A stretch of DNA of 64,000 bases from Protea cynaroides (GCA_028583415.1 CM053266.1:37629758-37693757); one strand, 5' to 3'. Shown: positions 19,460-31,689, counted from the stretch's first letter. Notes: a model not told the origin generated them from the sequence alone. Program-made: numbers and translations.

Positions 19460-20718
19460 GAGAGAAGATAAACTGAAAACAGCCTGAAGGTTGTTCGGTC
19501 CCTATTGACCAGTTGGTTAGATTCTAGACCGGATAGGCGACCTGTCACTCTTGGAAAGTCTGACAGGGTTTGTCTGGATTGATGATTGGTCGACCAATGC
19601 AAGATCGGTCATGCGACCAGACAATGTCCAAAAGGCTTAAATTGGAGACCTAACAGTGAATCAGACTATAGTAACTTGATGGAATGGAACCCTAATTAAG
19701 GTTTACTAATTATTTAGGTTTCCAAATAGTCCAAGATAGTTTCTAAGGCTTGGAAGAGGAACAACATCAATCACACGTAAAGGAACCAGACCTAAACTAA
19801 TTAGCTAATAACAAGCTACTCTTTACTTTCTGTTAATTTGACTGATGTCATGATCTTTATGTTGTTTATGCATCTCACATGTCATCCAATTAACTGCTAG
19901 ATATCTTGTTCATGTATATTTAATTATATTTCTTTCATGATATTGATGATGAGGATAGGCATATGTTTATGTGTGGTCGGTGTGTTAAATGGGGAGAGGG
20001 ATTAGCATCAAATCATTCACTACACTGATATCGTCGTATCACCGTTACCTTAGCAGACTTAATATGTCATAGGATACCAGGGGGGTAATTGCAGTGTGTG
20101 GCTGTAGCTTTGCCAGCGGACCTTAGCTCTATCTCTGTGGGTGTATTAGAGGATGATGGGGTAAGGCCTTGGATACATCTTGATGACATCTAGGATTGGT
20201 TAGACACGAACCCAGTTTGTAAGCCCTCACCAGTAGGGACATACGTACTGGTATGGGATAGAGTATCAGGGGGAGTGCTGGCAGTGTGTGATCCATTGGG
20301 CGTGCTCACACTTTCGTGTATGGAGGTGTGGTGGCCCTCTATCCTTACCATAGCACATTGTAAACTTAAACCAAACCAAAGATATGAATTGACATCATGC
20401 ATACATTTGTTGCATTGTTTTGTTTACTCACTCAGCTAAGTTGTAAGCTCACCGCTTAATATCATATTCTTTTAGCTGATGATGCAGGTACTACTATGGA
20501 AGATTGGTTAATTATTGATAATTGGTTAAATATTTATTTATCACATTAGACATTCAGTTCATTAATAATGACTTTTGCTTATTATTTACTATCTCTGATT
20601 GTGGTGTAGATATGTATGGTTTGATTATTGGCATGGTCCTATGTGATCTTGGCGTGAACTGTTGGTTCATATGACGGTTCATTCACATGTCTAGTTAGGC
20701 CAGAATTGGGGTGTGACA

Positions 20719-21545
20719 TATGTGGATGACATCCTCGTTAAAAGTATACTAGGAAAAAGCATGTTGAAGATTTGGCCGAGGCTTTCAGTGTTTTGAGGAA
20801 GCACCAGACGTAGTTGTGACCCATGAAGTATGCATTTAGGGTCACTTCAGGCAAGTTCCTCGGCTTTATGGTCTGCAATAGGGGTATTGAGGCTAACACA
20901 GCAAAAACCAGTGCCATCATTGACATCTTTGCATTGAAGAAGTCGAACTGACAGCTTTAAGCAGATTCATGTCAAGATCGGCTGACAAGTACCTCCCATT
21001 CTTCAATATATTGAAGGGAGCAAAGGCGTTTGAGTGGACACCTGACTGTTAGCTTACCTTTGACAACCTGGAAGCCTACCTTGCTTCACTACCCTTGCTT
21101 ATGAAATCCAAGCTCAGAGATGAACTGCAATTATATTTGGCAATGTTCGTGGAGGCAGTCAACGTGGTCTTAGTATAGGAGGAAGATAAAATCCAGTGAC
21201 TGATGTACTATGTTAGCAAGGTGATGCTGGATGCAGAGACCATATATATGAAAGTTGAGAAGGTTGCCCTTGCATTGGTCATCATGACATGGAAGTTGCG
21301 CTCGTACTTCTAGTCTCACTCTAACTCGGTGATTACCGTTTAACCCGTGAAGAAGATCCTGTCTTGACTTGACATCTTAGGTCAGGTCATTAGTTGGACA
21401 GTTAAGTTGGGAGAGCTCGACATCAATTACAAGCCAAGGGTGGTCATCAAAGCTTAGGCTTTGGCAAATTTCTTAGTGAAGACTATGATATATGATGAAG
21501 TAGCATCAACATTTACTCCAGAGGCATCAACCATCTTGGCCGACT
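20719..21545 (+). pseudogene. Tat-D reverse transcriptase, part 2, and RNase H
   Basis: Resumes with VDDILVKS-like codons, then HVEDLAEAFSVLRKH, TSGKFLGFMV (about 20845) and the connection domain. RNase H pieces: RDELQLYLAMFVEAVN (21118), YYVSKVMLDAET (21208) and VEKVALALVIM (21255). Stops are frequent. The RNase H would remove template RNA during reverse transcription. Confidence 0.7.
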
Positions 21546-21960
21546 AGCCAATATCGACATTGTATGTAGATGGCTCGTCTAACTACAAAGAATATGGAGC
21601 TGAACTGATTTTGACAAGTTCAAAAGTTTTCAGATCTAGTATGCACTATGGTTTAAATTCCCTGCCATCAACAATGTGATCAAATACAACGCATTGATAG
21701 CCGACCTCAAGCTGGCCAAGGCAGTATCAGCTAAGCGATTGATGGCATTTAGTGATTCCAAACTTGTAATACGACAAGTGAATGGTGCATACAAAGCTAA
21801 CCCCAAATGGTAGTATATTTGAAGAAGGTTCAAGAGGTAGTGGCTAAGTTTAAACACTTTATGCTGTTATAAATTCCCTGTGCAGACAATGCCATGACAA
21901 TGCCCTCTCAAGATTAGTGTTCGTCGACCTCACCAACATGGAGCACTCGGTCTTCATAGA
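21546..21960 (+). pseudogene. Tat-D second RNase H
   Basis: LYVDGSSNYKEYGAELILTS (about 21555-21615) gives the first Asp. LIADLKLAKAVSAKRLMAFSD and SKLVIRQVNGAYKANP follow. A second RNase H after the standard one is a hallmark of the Tat lineage (established knowledge). Stops and shifts make it inactive. Confidence 0.65.
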
Positions 21961-22099
21961 GGTTTTGGAAAATTAAGCATCAACCCTGCCAACAAGATAT
22001 TGACTATAGAAGTTGAGCTGAGCTAGATAGACCCAATTTTCCACTATCTCAATGAGGTAGTTTTGCTCGAGGATCGAGAAGAAACCTAAAAGCAACAAG

Positions 22100-23100
22100 C
22101 CAAGTCGAGGCCCTATGTAACAGATGAAGGTGTCTTTTACAAGAGGTCATTCCTCTACCTCTCTTGAAGTGTCTCAAACCTTCCAAAGTAGACTATGCCA
22201 TTCGAAAGTACATGAGGGTATCTATGAAACCACCTCAGTGGACTTGCATTGGAGAATAAGATACTCTGACAAGGATATTTTTTTCACCAAATATGCAATA
22301 GAAATGGATAGGTTTGGAAGTACAAAAAATATCAGTCCTTTGAACCCATACCACACCTGCCAGCCACCCCACTTTAGCTGATGTCCATCCCGCTACCTTT
22401 TGCATAGTGAGGCATGGACATCTTTGGTTCATTTACACTAGGTCATTACCAACGGAGGTTTCAAATTATGGACATCAACTACTTCATGAAGTAGATTGAA
22501 GTCAAGGTAATACCTAGCATACCATAGAGCATAATCAAGGAATTTTTCAAATACTCAGGTATATACCGGTACGGGTTATCATGTGTACTTGTCACCAATA
22601 ACGGGAAGCAGTTTGATAACCCGACTTTCTCAAGTTTCTACATTGATCACCAGATCAACCATAGGAAGATTGCGGTTAGTTACCCCCCAAGCTAATGGCC
22701 AAACAGAAGTCACTAGACGAATTATCCTTCACGATCTGAGTAGAAGACTTGATGATCTAAAAGGAAAATGGGTAGATAACTACCAAGTATTTTATGGGCA
22801 TATTAAACCACCAGTTAGGCAATTAGAGAAACACCATTTATGCTAACATTCAGAACGAGGCCATAATTCCATTGAAAAGTGGAGAACCTTGACATCGTGT
22901 GATGAAATTCCATGAGCCAAATATTGAGGATGGACTTCAAACTAATTTCGACCTCCTAAAAGAGGTCAGATTGCCCCCAAATTTGGACCAGTGTATAACA
23001 ACAAAAAGCGGCTCAGCATTACAACTCATGGGTCAAATATCGAACCTTCCGAGTAGGTGATTTTGTACTTTAGAAGACGTGAGTATTTAGAGATTATGCA
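22100..23100 (+). pseudogene. Tat-D integrase
   Basis: Core pieces are MDINYFMK-stop-IEVKVIP (22470; the first catalytic Asp position reads Asn), VLVTNNGKQFDNPTF (22588; the second Asp position also reads Asn) and PQANGQTEVTRRIILHDL (22690; Glu present). Both catalytic aspartates are therefore changed. The reading fades near 23080. Confidence 0.7.
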
Positions 23101-23272
23101 TACATGGAACTCAAAGAATCTATGGAAACTCTACCAACAACAGTCATGTTCACTCAAGTTATACTTCATTCTATAGGATATCAATAAATGTTATTTTTCC
23201 AGTCTCAACCTTAATGCATGTGTATCTCACATCGGAGCAGTTTCAATAACTGTTTACATACCCAACACTTCT

Positions 23273-23483
23273 ATGCCGACCCGATCAATCCATCCACCTT
23301 GGCCATACTGAGTAGAATGGCCTACAGAGGGTAGATCGAATGCCATGGTTTTACGCCGACTTGATAGGCCCATCAACCTTAGCAGAACAAGCTGAACGAT
23401 CCATAGAGTGTAGATCGAACACTAAGGTCTTACATCGACTTAATCGATCCATCCACCATAAAAAGAACAAGTTGAACAGCCTG
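23273..23483 (+). repeat. About three diverged ~79-bp repeats at Tat-D end
   Basis: Units begin TATGCCGACCCGATC, TACGCCGACTTGATA and TACATCGACTTAATC and share CCATCCACCTT and GTAGATCGAA words. Such minisatellites between pol and the 3' LTR are common in Tat elements; Tat-C has its own at 31690-32321. Confidence 0.65.
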
Positions 23484-24905
23484 TGTCACACCCCAATTCT
23501 GAACAAATCATAAGTGTGATAAACCATTATAAGAACCAACGGTTCAAGCAAGGATCTCACAAAGACCGTGCCAACAAGCCAAACCAAACATATACCACAA
23601 CATAATCAGAGAATAAAATAAATAGCGGAACTCTTTAAAAGTACTGAACTGAGTATCTAATATGATAAATAAGTAAATAGTCTAATTATCTCCAAATTAA
23701 CTTAAAACTTAATTAAATAATCTATTACAGGGTTCCCATAACTAAAATACGAATAAACTAAGAATAAAGACATTGGAAATCCTTGAACAAACAGTCGTAC
23801 TCATCTTTCATAGCTTGTATATCGATCGTTACCATGTGTCCGTACGACGGCTCCATATAGTCTTCCACAGTAGGACCTGCATCATTAACTAAAAATATTC
23901 AACATCGAGGGGTGAGCACACAACATAGCTCAGTGAGTAAACAAAACAATGCGTAAACATATGCATGTATTTAATTTATATGTTTGGTCTGGTTTAAATT
24001 TACAACTATGCTATAAAAGAATTGGAGGCCACCGTACCTTTATATATGAGTGTATGAATCTGCCCAATAGATCAAACACTATTACTGTCTCATATGCACC
24101 CACCATGGAACAGAGATAGAACTAAAGTATCTACATCACATACTGCCAATACTTCCCCTCTTGCCCTACTCATACCAGTACATATGCCCCTACTAGCGAG
24201 GGCTTGTAAATTAGGTTTGTGAATAACCAATCCTAGATGTCATCCATATGTATCCAAGGCCTTACCCCAACATCCCTCAATACGTCCATAGAGATAGAGC
24301 TAGGGTTCTTCGGCAGAGTCATAGACCATATGGTCCACGAACACCCCCTTGATGTCTTACGATGTACTAGTTCTGCTAAGGTAATAGCGACACGATGATG
24401 TCAATGTAATGCATGGTTTAGGGATCACACACCCCTCCCCACATAGCATACCAACCACACTCACAAACATATGCGCATTCTTATCATCATCAATAATAGA
24501 GTAAAATAATAAAATAAATATGCATGAATAGGAATAGCAATAATATTAGATGACATGTGAGATGTACATTTCAATCATACAAACATGGCATCATTCATAG
24601 CATTGGACAATTAAAAAAAGAATAACTTGTTATTATCCAGTTAGTTTAGGTCTTGTTTCCTCACCTTTGGATTGTAGTATCAATCTTTTCTAAGCTTTGG
24701 AAGTTAACTTGTACTAGTAGACAACGTAGATAATTTATGAATTTAGATTAGGGTTCGATGGTATTAGGTTACAATAGTTAAAAATCTAGTCTGGTCTCAA
24801 AATAAGCTTTCTGCAACTGAGTGGTCAATGTAGTGGTCGCAGGTATATGTTAACCATTCATTATGTAATCGACTATGTAGTCATGCATCATGCGACCACA
24901 CAACC
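23484..24905 (-). repeat. Tekay-like LTR, left part, reverse orientation
   Basis: Starts at the family terminus TGTCACACCCC (23484, preceding 5-mer GCCTG) and follows the reverse LTR for 1422 bases into its second word cluster (24815-24905, GTGGTCGC/GCGACCACAC). It stops where the forward TK-B LTR begins at 24906, so TK-B inserted here (left flanking 5-mer CAACC). The rest of this LTR was not found in the window: the fragment at 43671-45101 overlaps it in LTR content and must be another copy. Confidence 0.85.
23779..23876 (-). CDS. Conserved LTR peptide exon (copy 5, diverged)
   Basis: Minus-strand reading after GATGCAG: PTVEDYMEPSYGHMVTI, then DIQAMKDEYDC. The first half is conserved; the CECNSC end is replaced. 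Open but divergent. Confidence 0.35.
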
Positions 24906-25270
24906 TGTAAGACCCACACTCCACTAACTTGGTCTAACCGTGTTGTGCTAGGTCTTCCCATCATTGCTGGACGAAGTGGACCAACCGTGTGAAGATGGTC
25001 CACAAAACCAGGTATGAATTGAGTTAAAAAAATGCTCAAAAGTATGCGTATGGTCGAATACCTGGGTAGGTATGGTCGACCATAAGGTAAGAAACAAAGG
25101 TCACTAATCCAGGACCCTACGATCGATGTTTTTGACCCTATGGTCGACGGATTTTGCGATCATGGGCCATCGATCGTGAGACCCCAGATCAGACTTCGAG
25201 ATGAAAACTTTCCTAATTTGAGGAGGAATTCTTTCCTAATGTTGGAGAACGCTATATGGAGAATTTTTCT

Positions 25271-25288
25271 CTATATAAAGGACGTTCC
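25271..25288 (+). promoter_or_regulatory. TK-B LTR core promoter (CTATATAAAG + GACGTTCC)
   Basis: Canonical TATA box CTATATAAAG followed by GACGTTCC, a one-base variant of the family's GACGTCCC, about 365 bases from the LTR start. Confidence 0.6.
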
Positions 25289-26859
25289 TCAGCCTTTTTT
25301 ATTCTTTTAGAACATTGGTAAACCCTAGAGAAAGAGAAGGAAAGAGAAGGAAAAAAGGTGAAGAAGAGAAGACTAAGGAGGAGACTGAGAGAAGAGTTCC
25401 ACAAACTCTCTGCAACAAGTAAGGTATGAACCTTGTCTCTGTAGCCTTAGAACACTAGGAGTAAAGGTTTCTAATGTAAATTGAGATACCAAATCCAACG
25501 TAAGAATGCAACCATGGGAATTGCTAAGCAAGCCTCCAATGGGAAACCATGGAGAATATGTTAGAGTAATTAGTTGGTAAAACTAAGAAACTTAGCCTTA
25601 GAATAATCATTAGGATAAACCCAATTGAAGAGCCGAAGAGTTGACCCAAGAAGGACTCGGATTGAATGTAGTTTGTAACTAGAAATCTCAAGGTCATAGC
25701 TATGGTCGACCATAGCATAACCAGCATGATCAAAGTATCGATCATAGGTATTTGGGAAGAATTCAGAAACCATATGGTCGCAGGTACGGTCGCATATGTG
25801 CGACCGTAGGGTATCGATCGTAGGCAGTAAGGTCGATACAGTATGAGACCATAGGACCAATTAAACACCTATCAGTGCTCTGTTTCAATTTTCTACTACT
25901 GTAGCATGTTACATGTGAACCCTAACTTAAATTCATATAAATTTTAGGTTATTAAATCGATTCAAAGAGAATTACAAGGCTTGAAAGGAGAACGAGTTTT
26001 GCTAACAGGTGAGGGAACATGACCTAAAGTAATTGTATAATAACAAACTATTTACTTTGTTGTGTCCATTGCCATGATTGATTCTATGCTTGTATGCTTG
26101 TAATGTGCATCTCACATGTCATTTAATATTCCTACTATTACTACTCATGCATATTTATTTCTGTCTATTTATAATATGATGATGTTGATGATGCTAGGAA
26201 TAGGCATGTGATTATGTGTGTGTGGTTAGTGTGCTTGATGTGAGTGGAGCATCAGTGGGAGGACGTGGCATTGTGGTCTCTATCTTGGTCACCAGACTCT
26301 AGCTCTATCTCTACTCAAGTCTTGCCCACTGATATTGTCGTATCGTCATTACCTTAGCAGAACTATTACATCGTAGGGCATCAGGGGAGGTGGTCTCGGA
26401 CCGTGTAGTCTATGACTCTATCGGGGGGTCTTAGCTCTATCTTTATGGACGTATTGAGGGATGCTGGGTGAGGCCTTGGATACACTGGATGACATTTTAG
26501 ATTGATTAGTTGCGAGCCCAGTTTGCAACCCTCGCCAATAAGGGCTTACGTGTTGGTATGGGTAAGGCATCAGGGGAAGTGTTGGCGGTGTGTGATCTAG
26601 ACACTTTAGCTCTATCTCTATTCCATGGTGGGTGCATGTGGGATAACAATAGTATTTGATCCATTGGACAGATTCACACACTTGTCTATAGAGGTGTGGG
26701 GGCCACCAAACCTTTTCATAGCATATTGCAAACTTAAAAATCAGACCAAAGATATTGAATTGAATGCATTCATAGGTTTATTGTATTGTTTTATTTTACT
26801 GACTGAGCCATGATGTGTACTCACCCTTTCGACGTCGAATATTTTAGTTGATGATGCAG

Positions 26860-26970
26860 GTCCTACTGTTGAAGATTATGTGAATGTGTCGATGTACAAA
26901 CACGTTGCGGCCATGGATGTAGAAGTTGTTGAAGATGCGCATGATCCTTCATGCGAGTGTAACCCGTGCA
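26860..26970 (+). CDS. Conserved LTR peptide exon (copy 6, intact)
   Basis: Reads PTVEDYVNVSMYKHVAAM then DVEVVEDAHDPSCECNPC after an acceptor GATGATGCAG ending at 26859. The internal ATG is in GCCATGG. A stop follows 9 codons after the last Cys. Confidence 0.45.
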
Positions 26971-27222
26971 TTTTTTTTATTAGTTTAGCTATATTTGGTT
27001 ATTAGAACATGTAACTGATTATTTACCTTTATGTCTTGAGTTTTTGGAAATAATTTGATTAAATAATTATTATATCATTGTTAGACACTCAGTTCATTAT
27101 CTATTAGACTTCTGCTTATTTGCTATTTATCTCTGATTATTTTTGTGGAAGGTTTGTATGGTTAATATGTTGGGTACTACCTAACGGAGATCCTAGTTGA
27201 ACCGTTGGTTTATTTACGGTTC

Positions 27223-27926
27223 TGTTACGGTTGGAAATCGCCCGTCGATCCGCGCTCTGAATGACCTGCAATCACAGAGATGAGACAAAGGAGTTGGGAG
27301 CCTAAGCCCCGAGTACACTCCGATGCCTAAGTTAGATTCCCAAAGTAATCAGTTAAGAGACAGCGTGGTGCTATCTCCTGTTTAGAGAGTGGGACAATGA
27401 AAGAGTTTGAGTGTGTGAGAAGGATGAGTGATAACAACTTGTAACTTAGGGCTTACCTTGAGAGATGACCTCTACTTATAGATTGTGAAGAGGCATGGAG
27501 GTACCAGGACTCAGGGGAGTAGACTGCCAATAGGATTGCCATGTGTCGCTCTGTGGGACACTCGTGTGGTAGACTCCGAGTAGGAGTGGGAGACCTCAGC
27601 CAAGGAAGCTAGGTCGGTCAGCTCTGGGACTGACACGTGTCAACGTGTGAGTAATGGCCGACCGGGATAGTCGATGTCGTATCAGACCAGGAGAAGGACT
27701 CCCCGGAGGTGGCATAATCACATTAGGACTAGCCTTCGGCTGTGAACCATAGTCGAGTAGGACTGTAACTCCGAGCGCTACCAGAGAAATCGGGCGCATG
27801 AGAGGTCGTGCACATGATAAGCCGAATACATGATGCCGAGTGCAAGACATTCTGAGCAACCAAGCTCCGAAGGCGGAGCCTGATACGTGCAAGATTTTAA
27901 ATGGATGGAATTTTTCCCTCATAACA
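27223..27926 (-). repeat. Tat-C 3' LTR
   Basis: 704 bp, TGTTACGGTTGG...CCCTCATAACA. A minus-strand TATA-like CTATAAGTAGA lies at 27471-27483. Downstream of it (27927 on) the minus strand has GCAAGGGGCATC before the LTR, a weak polypurine tract. Minus-strand ORFs inside (to 28384) are not conserved as protein. Confidence 0.95.
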
Positions 27927-28352
27927 GATGCCCCTTGCGCTGTCGGATGCAACGAATTCGACAGTGCAACATAATTAAACCAAGTGTGAGAGAATATGTG
28001 CCGTACGAGGCCGACTACCAGATTGATGGCGGCATTAAATGACTCTGAGTATCCCTGAGTGGAGGCGGTTGCACCAACCGTCTGTATGATTGATTGAGGC
28101 ACAGGGCTCGAGGCATTAAACTCGAATTCTGCAATCGTATTTGATCGTCGATCTTCAAATTGATGTGGATTGACCCTTGATCCGACGGCCACCAGCAGGC
28201 GGTGTGCCTCGAGAAGGAGCGGTATCAACAACCGCTCGTCTTCGAACGGTCGAATGCATCGGACGGCTGTAATTGATCCGATCATCTCAAGAAGGGGCGC
28301 CATCATTGCGCATGATGTCAGACTGTCACGTCGCGTTCGGCACGACAGACGA

Positions 28353-28421
28353 GAACCAATAGCGCTCAGCCACGTGGTTGGCACCCGAAGAGACGGTTTT
28401 CAGTCTCAACTCCTATAAATA
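28353..28421 (+). promoter_or_regulatory. Promoter of the Tat-C antisense gene
   Basis: On the plus strand, opposite to pol: a CCAAT box in GAACCAATAG (about 28353-28360), a palindromic G-box CACGTG (28371-28376) and a TATA box CTATAAATAC (28413-28422), followed by about 160 bases to the ATG at 28582. Order and spacing resemble an ordinary plant pol II promoter, so the antisense gene probably does not depend on the LTR. Confidence 0.55.
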
Positions 28422-29633
28422 CTCCTTCGATTCATTCATTCGATCATTTGGTTGAGTCGCAATTGGAGTTTCCTCAAAGCGATCAGAACTTCCTGTTCTT
28501 CAAGCCTATTTCGTGCACTCGGAATCACTTTTCTTCCAACCAGTAAGTCTTCTTCCTCTTTCCATTTTTATTACCTGCTTCATGGTTAGTAGTTCCCATT
28601 CGTCTAACAGCTTTACACCGTCCGATCGAGTGAAAGTGAGTGATAGTGTGGCCAACTCTCGGACTTCTTCATCTGAAAGTTCATCCTCTTCAATGGAGGG
28701 ATTTTCTACTGCCCCCGAACCTATGGGACGGACCCGGGATTCCATTAGCCGGGAGTTCGATTTCGAGATCTCAGGATCGGCAGGGAACGGGGCAAGGGCC
28801 GTTGTCCAAAAACCCCCACAAGATGACCTTGTGGCTTCCACTCCGACTCCAGAGGAGGAACACGAAGAGAGTTCCTCTGAGGCCGACGAGCGTGGTCACC
28901 CAGTTGGCACCTCAGCTCGCCGAGCTTCTCGCTAGAGAAGCGGCGGCCATCTGTCCCTTCCATCGACACAATCCCTGCGTGGAAGGTAATGAGTAAGATT
29001 AGGACTGAACCGGCGTTATCATTGATCTGTCGGGCATACCAGCTCGTAGAGCCGATGAGGGACGTCCGGGTTCGTCTCCCAATGAACGGGCTTGTGCCGT
29101 GAACAAGAGGGAGATCTGCGTGTACGAGTACACCCTGAAGTTCGGCCTCCGGTTTCCTCTTCGTCCCCTAGCGGTATAAATTCTTCAAGTCTACCGCATC
29201 GCCCCCTCCCAGCTGGCTCCGAACGGGTGGTGATGCATATATGATTTCATCATTTTTGTCCACCGACTTGGAGAGACTCCGACCGTGAACTTGTTTCGGT
29301 CACTCTTCCAGTTGGCCAGTCTGACCGAGTCTCGGTCCATGACCGGGTGGTATTTCTTCAGCCAAAGGAGCGCGAAGAAGTTCCCGGCCATCTCTCAGAA
29401 ACCGTCTTCCATCCACGGATGGAAAGACAAATTTTTCTTCGTGGGTCCTTCTGAAGGCAGCCCCGCTCTTCCTTTGTCGAACATCTGGCTGATGATCGAC
29501 GCCATGGGATTCAACAAAGTCCCTTTTCTGATGACGGAGGAGAGGCGGGCGCAGCGCAAAATGGCGACCGGGGAGACGGTACCCTACGTCAACCTCGCGG
29601 ACCCCGTGCAGTTGGCCAAGCATGGCCTCCTTG

Positions 29634-29708
29634 GTAAATTTATTACTTTGGACACTGCACATTTGTTGCTTCAATCATGTTACTAATTGTCACTTTGTCT
29701 TATTGCAG
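29634..29708 (+). other. Intron in the antisense gene (GT-AG, 75 bp)
   Basis: Donor TTG/GTAAAT at 29634 and acceptor TTATTGCAG ending at 29708, AT-rich between. Removing it keeps the frame: ...KHGLL joins V-NFSDDQVVARILRKW. The unspliced frame stops inside the intron. Confidence 0.7.
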
Positions 29709-30364
29709 TGAATTTTAGCGATGATCAAGTCGTTGCCCGGATCCTGCGCAAGTGGACAGCCGAGGCCACAAAGGGGGTTCAGCCGACTGACCGACGGGCG
29801 AGCGCACCACCCCGGAAGGAACCGAGGGAGACGGCCGAGGCAAAGGGCAAGGGGCCCATGCCAGAGGAGCCACCAAAGAAGAAAATAAAGTCGGTCGCGG
29901 AACTTCCGGCCGATATATACAAGATAAGGCTGGCCCCTAGGCTCGGCCGTCAAGAGGAAACAATGGCGGTGGCTGTGACGAAGGAAGTCCAACCTCGCCA
30001 AGGGGCTATGAAGGAGGGCCAGCCCCGCCAGGCATTCCCAACGAAGCCTACACTGGCCAGCCAGGGCGCGGAGGCTCCTGCGAAGAAGACCGCCTCAAGC
30101 CCGAGGGTGGTGGATCTTACCGGGACCACCGGGGCCTCAAGGGGGGAGGCCGAGCACACGCCCCGGGTAAGGGATGACAAATTGAAGGCACCGGCGATAG
30201 CCTTCTCCCCTGCGCTTGGGTTGAAGTCGACAGACTCGGTCTTCAAGAGCACGAGGGCGGCCAGGATCATAGTCACCGAGGGACGCCTCCCAGAAGATGT
30301 GGCCTTCACCTCCGGCTTGTCGAACGAGGACATCTTTAAACGAGCATTCACGGCGTGCTGTCAG

Positions 30365-30436
30365 ATAATGTTTGGATTCCTCTGCTTTTCTCTTTTTATT
30401 CATGTTGTCATTTTCTGAGTGATCCTTTTTGTGCAG
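30365..30436 (+). other. Second intron, donor mutated GT to AT
   Basis: Acceptor TTTTTGTGCAG ends at 30436 in front of MSNLLADVNERAARAF. The matching donor is CAG/ATAATG at 30365, one G-to-A change from CAG/GTAATG. Excising 30365-30436 keeps codon phase. Sequence between is T-rich with a stop. Confidence 0.55.
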
Positions 30437-31367
30437 ATGAGCAATCTTCTGGCTGACGTCAACGAGCGGGCTGCCCGGGCCTTTATCAACCTGGACGAGA
30501 AGGAGGTCTTGGAGATCTCCCTACGCGAGGCTCTGAAGGCCACCGAGGAGAATCTAACCAATAAATCCTCGGAGTTTAAGGGCCTCGTTGCAGAAAATCT
30601 CGCCCTCCGGGTGTCGTTGGACAAAGCCGAGGCCACCCTCGACGAAGAGCATAAGAGAGTGCATTCGTCCGAGGAAAAGCTTCGGTCATCCGAGGACAAG
30701 CGGCGAAAGATTGAGGAAGATCTGCAGGCTGCGGAGAAGACGAAGCTGGTCCTGGAGGAGAAGCTTCGAAAGTTTGAGGGCGAAGCCAGATCTGCCAAGG
30801 AGGCTCTGGTCAAGGCCGACGAGGAACACCGGGAGGCCCTAGATCGAGCCGTGGTCGAGTACCGATCGTCTCCTCAGTATGGAGAGGACGTGGAGGAGGC
30901 CGCCTGTGGGTTTTTCTTGAGAGGTGTAAAATACCTCAAGGGGCAGCTCGTGGAAAGGGGGGTGAGCTTAAACTGGTTGGAGATCCCGATCATGGCCGAG
31001 GTCCCTGAAGACGAGCAAACGGTGGCTGAGCCCTCGGTTATGGCCGAGGATGATCGTGCGGAACCGACACCCCCCCGAAGCTGATCATATGCAGGAGGAT
31101 GACCTCCCTCTGTATGAGGTGCCCCAGACCCCGATAGTGGAGCTCCCGGATCTTCCGCTGCCTGCTGAGGGTTCCGAACGCATAGCTGCCGAGGACGAGC
31201 AGCACTGAAGACCTGAAGACCCCTTATCATCTTTGTACATATTTTTTTTTATGTATTGTAACTGTACGACTGCCCTTCTTGGGCCTTTGTTAATGAAACA
31301 TTCTTTTCATCATTTTCTGCGTTCTTTCTCTTCTCGGATTTGTTACCCATTCGGCGGTTACCCCTGA

Positions 31368-31640
31368 AGTGTTGTCGGCCCGGCCGTCTAATAGGCCGAG
31401 AACACTTAAGTAATAAACATTTACTTTAATAAAAATGGCCAAGGTATTGCTGACTGCCCTACCCCGGAAGCGTTGTCGACTCGGCGCTCTGGTAGGCCGT
31501 GGACAATTAAGTAGTAATGCTGAGTGCGAATAATGTCGTGTGCGGCTCAGCCCGATCGCTGGTTCTATTTCGAGAAATGGTCAAGGTATCCATAGCCCGA
31601 AAGTGTTGTCGGCTTGACTGCTAGTCAGGTCGAGATTACT
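31368..31640. repeat. Three diverged ~100-bp repeats
   Basis: Blocks near 31368, 31462 and 31590 share GAAGTGTTGTCGGC-like starts, a short GC-rich stem and ACTTAAGTAAT-like ends. They lie just beyond the antisense gene and lead into the 54-bp minisatellite. Confidence 0.5.
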
Positions 31641-31689
31641 TGATTCTTCCTCAAAATGACTGTCATTAGGATGGTCTGTCGCGGTCGGA

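Larger units (their letters stand above)
18476..20718 (+). mobile_element. Solo Tekay-like LTR with 5-bp TSD TATGT
   Basis: Complete forward LTR (2243 bp), TGTAAGACCCG...TTGGGGTGTGACA, flanked by TATGT at 18471-18475 and 20719-20723. The target is inside the codons of the RT active site: host codons read ME-IY before and VDD-ILVK after. Its words are GTCTGGTC/TTGTCCAG (18600-18700 and 19490-19635). It carries an (AG)28 run, a 269-bp tandem duplication and a shortened, decayed peptide exon (from 20488). Confidence 0.95.
24906..27222 (+). repeat. TK-B 5' LTR, first 2317 bp
   Basis: Begins TGTAAGACCCACACTCC and continues to the last 39 bases, which lie beyond Tat-C at 39279-39317 (ending GGGGTGTGACA). 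It holds TATGGTCG word clusters (25040-25195 and 25705-25860), a promoter at 25271-25288, a donor at 25424, an acceptor ending at 26859 and an open peptide exon. The break at 27222/27223 is the Tat-C insertion, with GGTTC duplicated. Confidence 0.9.
28582..31207 (+). pseudogene. Tat-C antisense gene, 'gypsy-type transposon' protein
   Basis: Plus-strand gene between pol and the 3' LTR. Exon 1 starts MVSSSHSSNSF, is Ser-rich and acidic, and is shifted near 28900. A domain around 29110-29600 reads CVYEYTLKFGLRFPL, YRIAPSQLAPNGW, GWYFFSQRSAKKF and SSIHGWKDKFFFV, which I recognise as the plant 'putative gypsy type transposon' domain (Pfam Transposase_28 type, from memory). A TAA (about 29177) and a TGA (about 29231) interrupt it. 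After an intron (29634-29708) comes a basic, Pro/Lys-rich part, then a second intron (30365-30436) and a long coiled coil (30437-31000). A C-run near 31067 shifts the frame before the end at 31207. Function unknown; similar antisense ORFs are known in Tat elements. Confidence 0.75.

Noticed and set aside
27596..28384. 262-codon minus-strand ORF at the Tat-C LTR edge
   Set aside because: It crosses the LTR boundary, resembles no protein, and overlaps the promoter of the antisense gene. The part in the other LTR (38943-39269) is open only by similarity.
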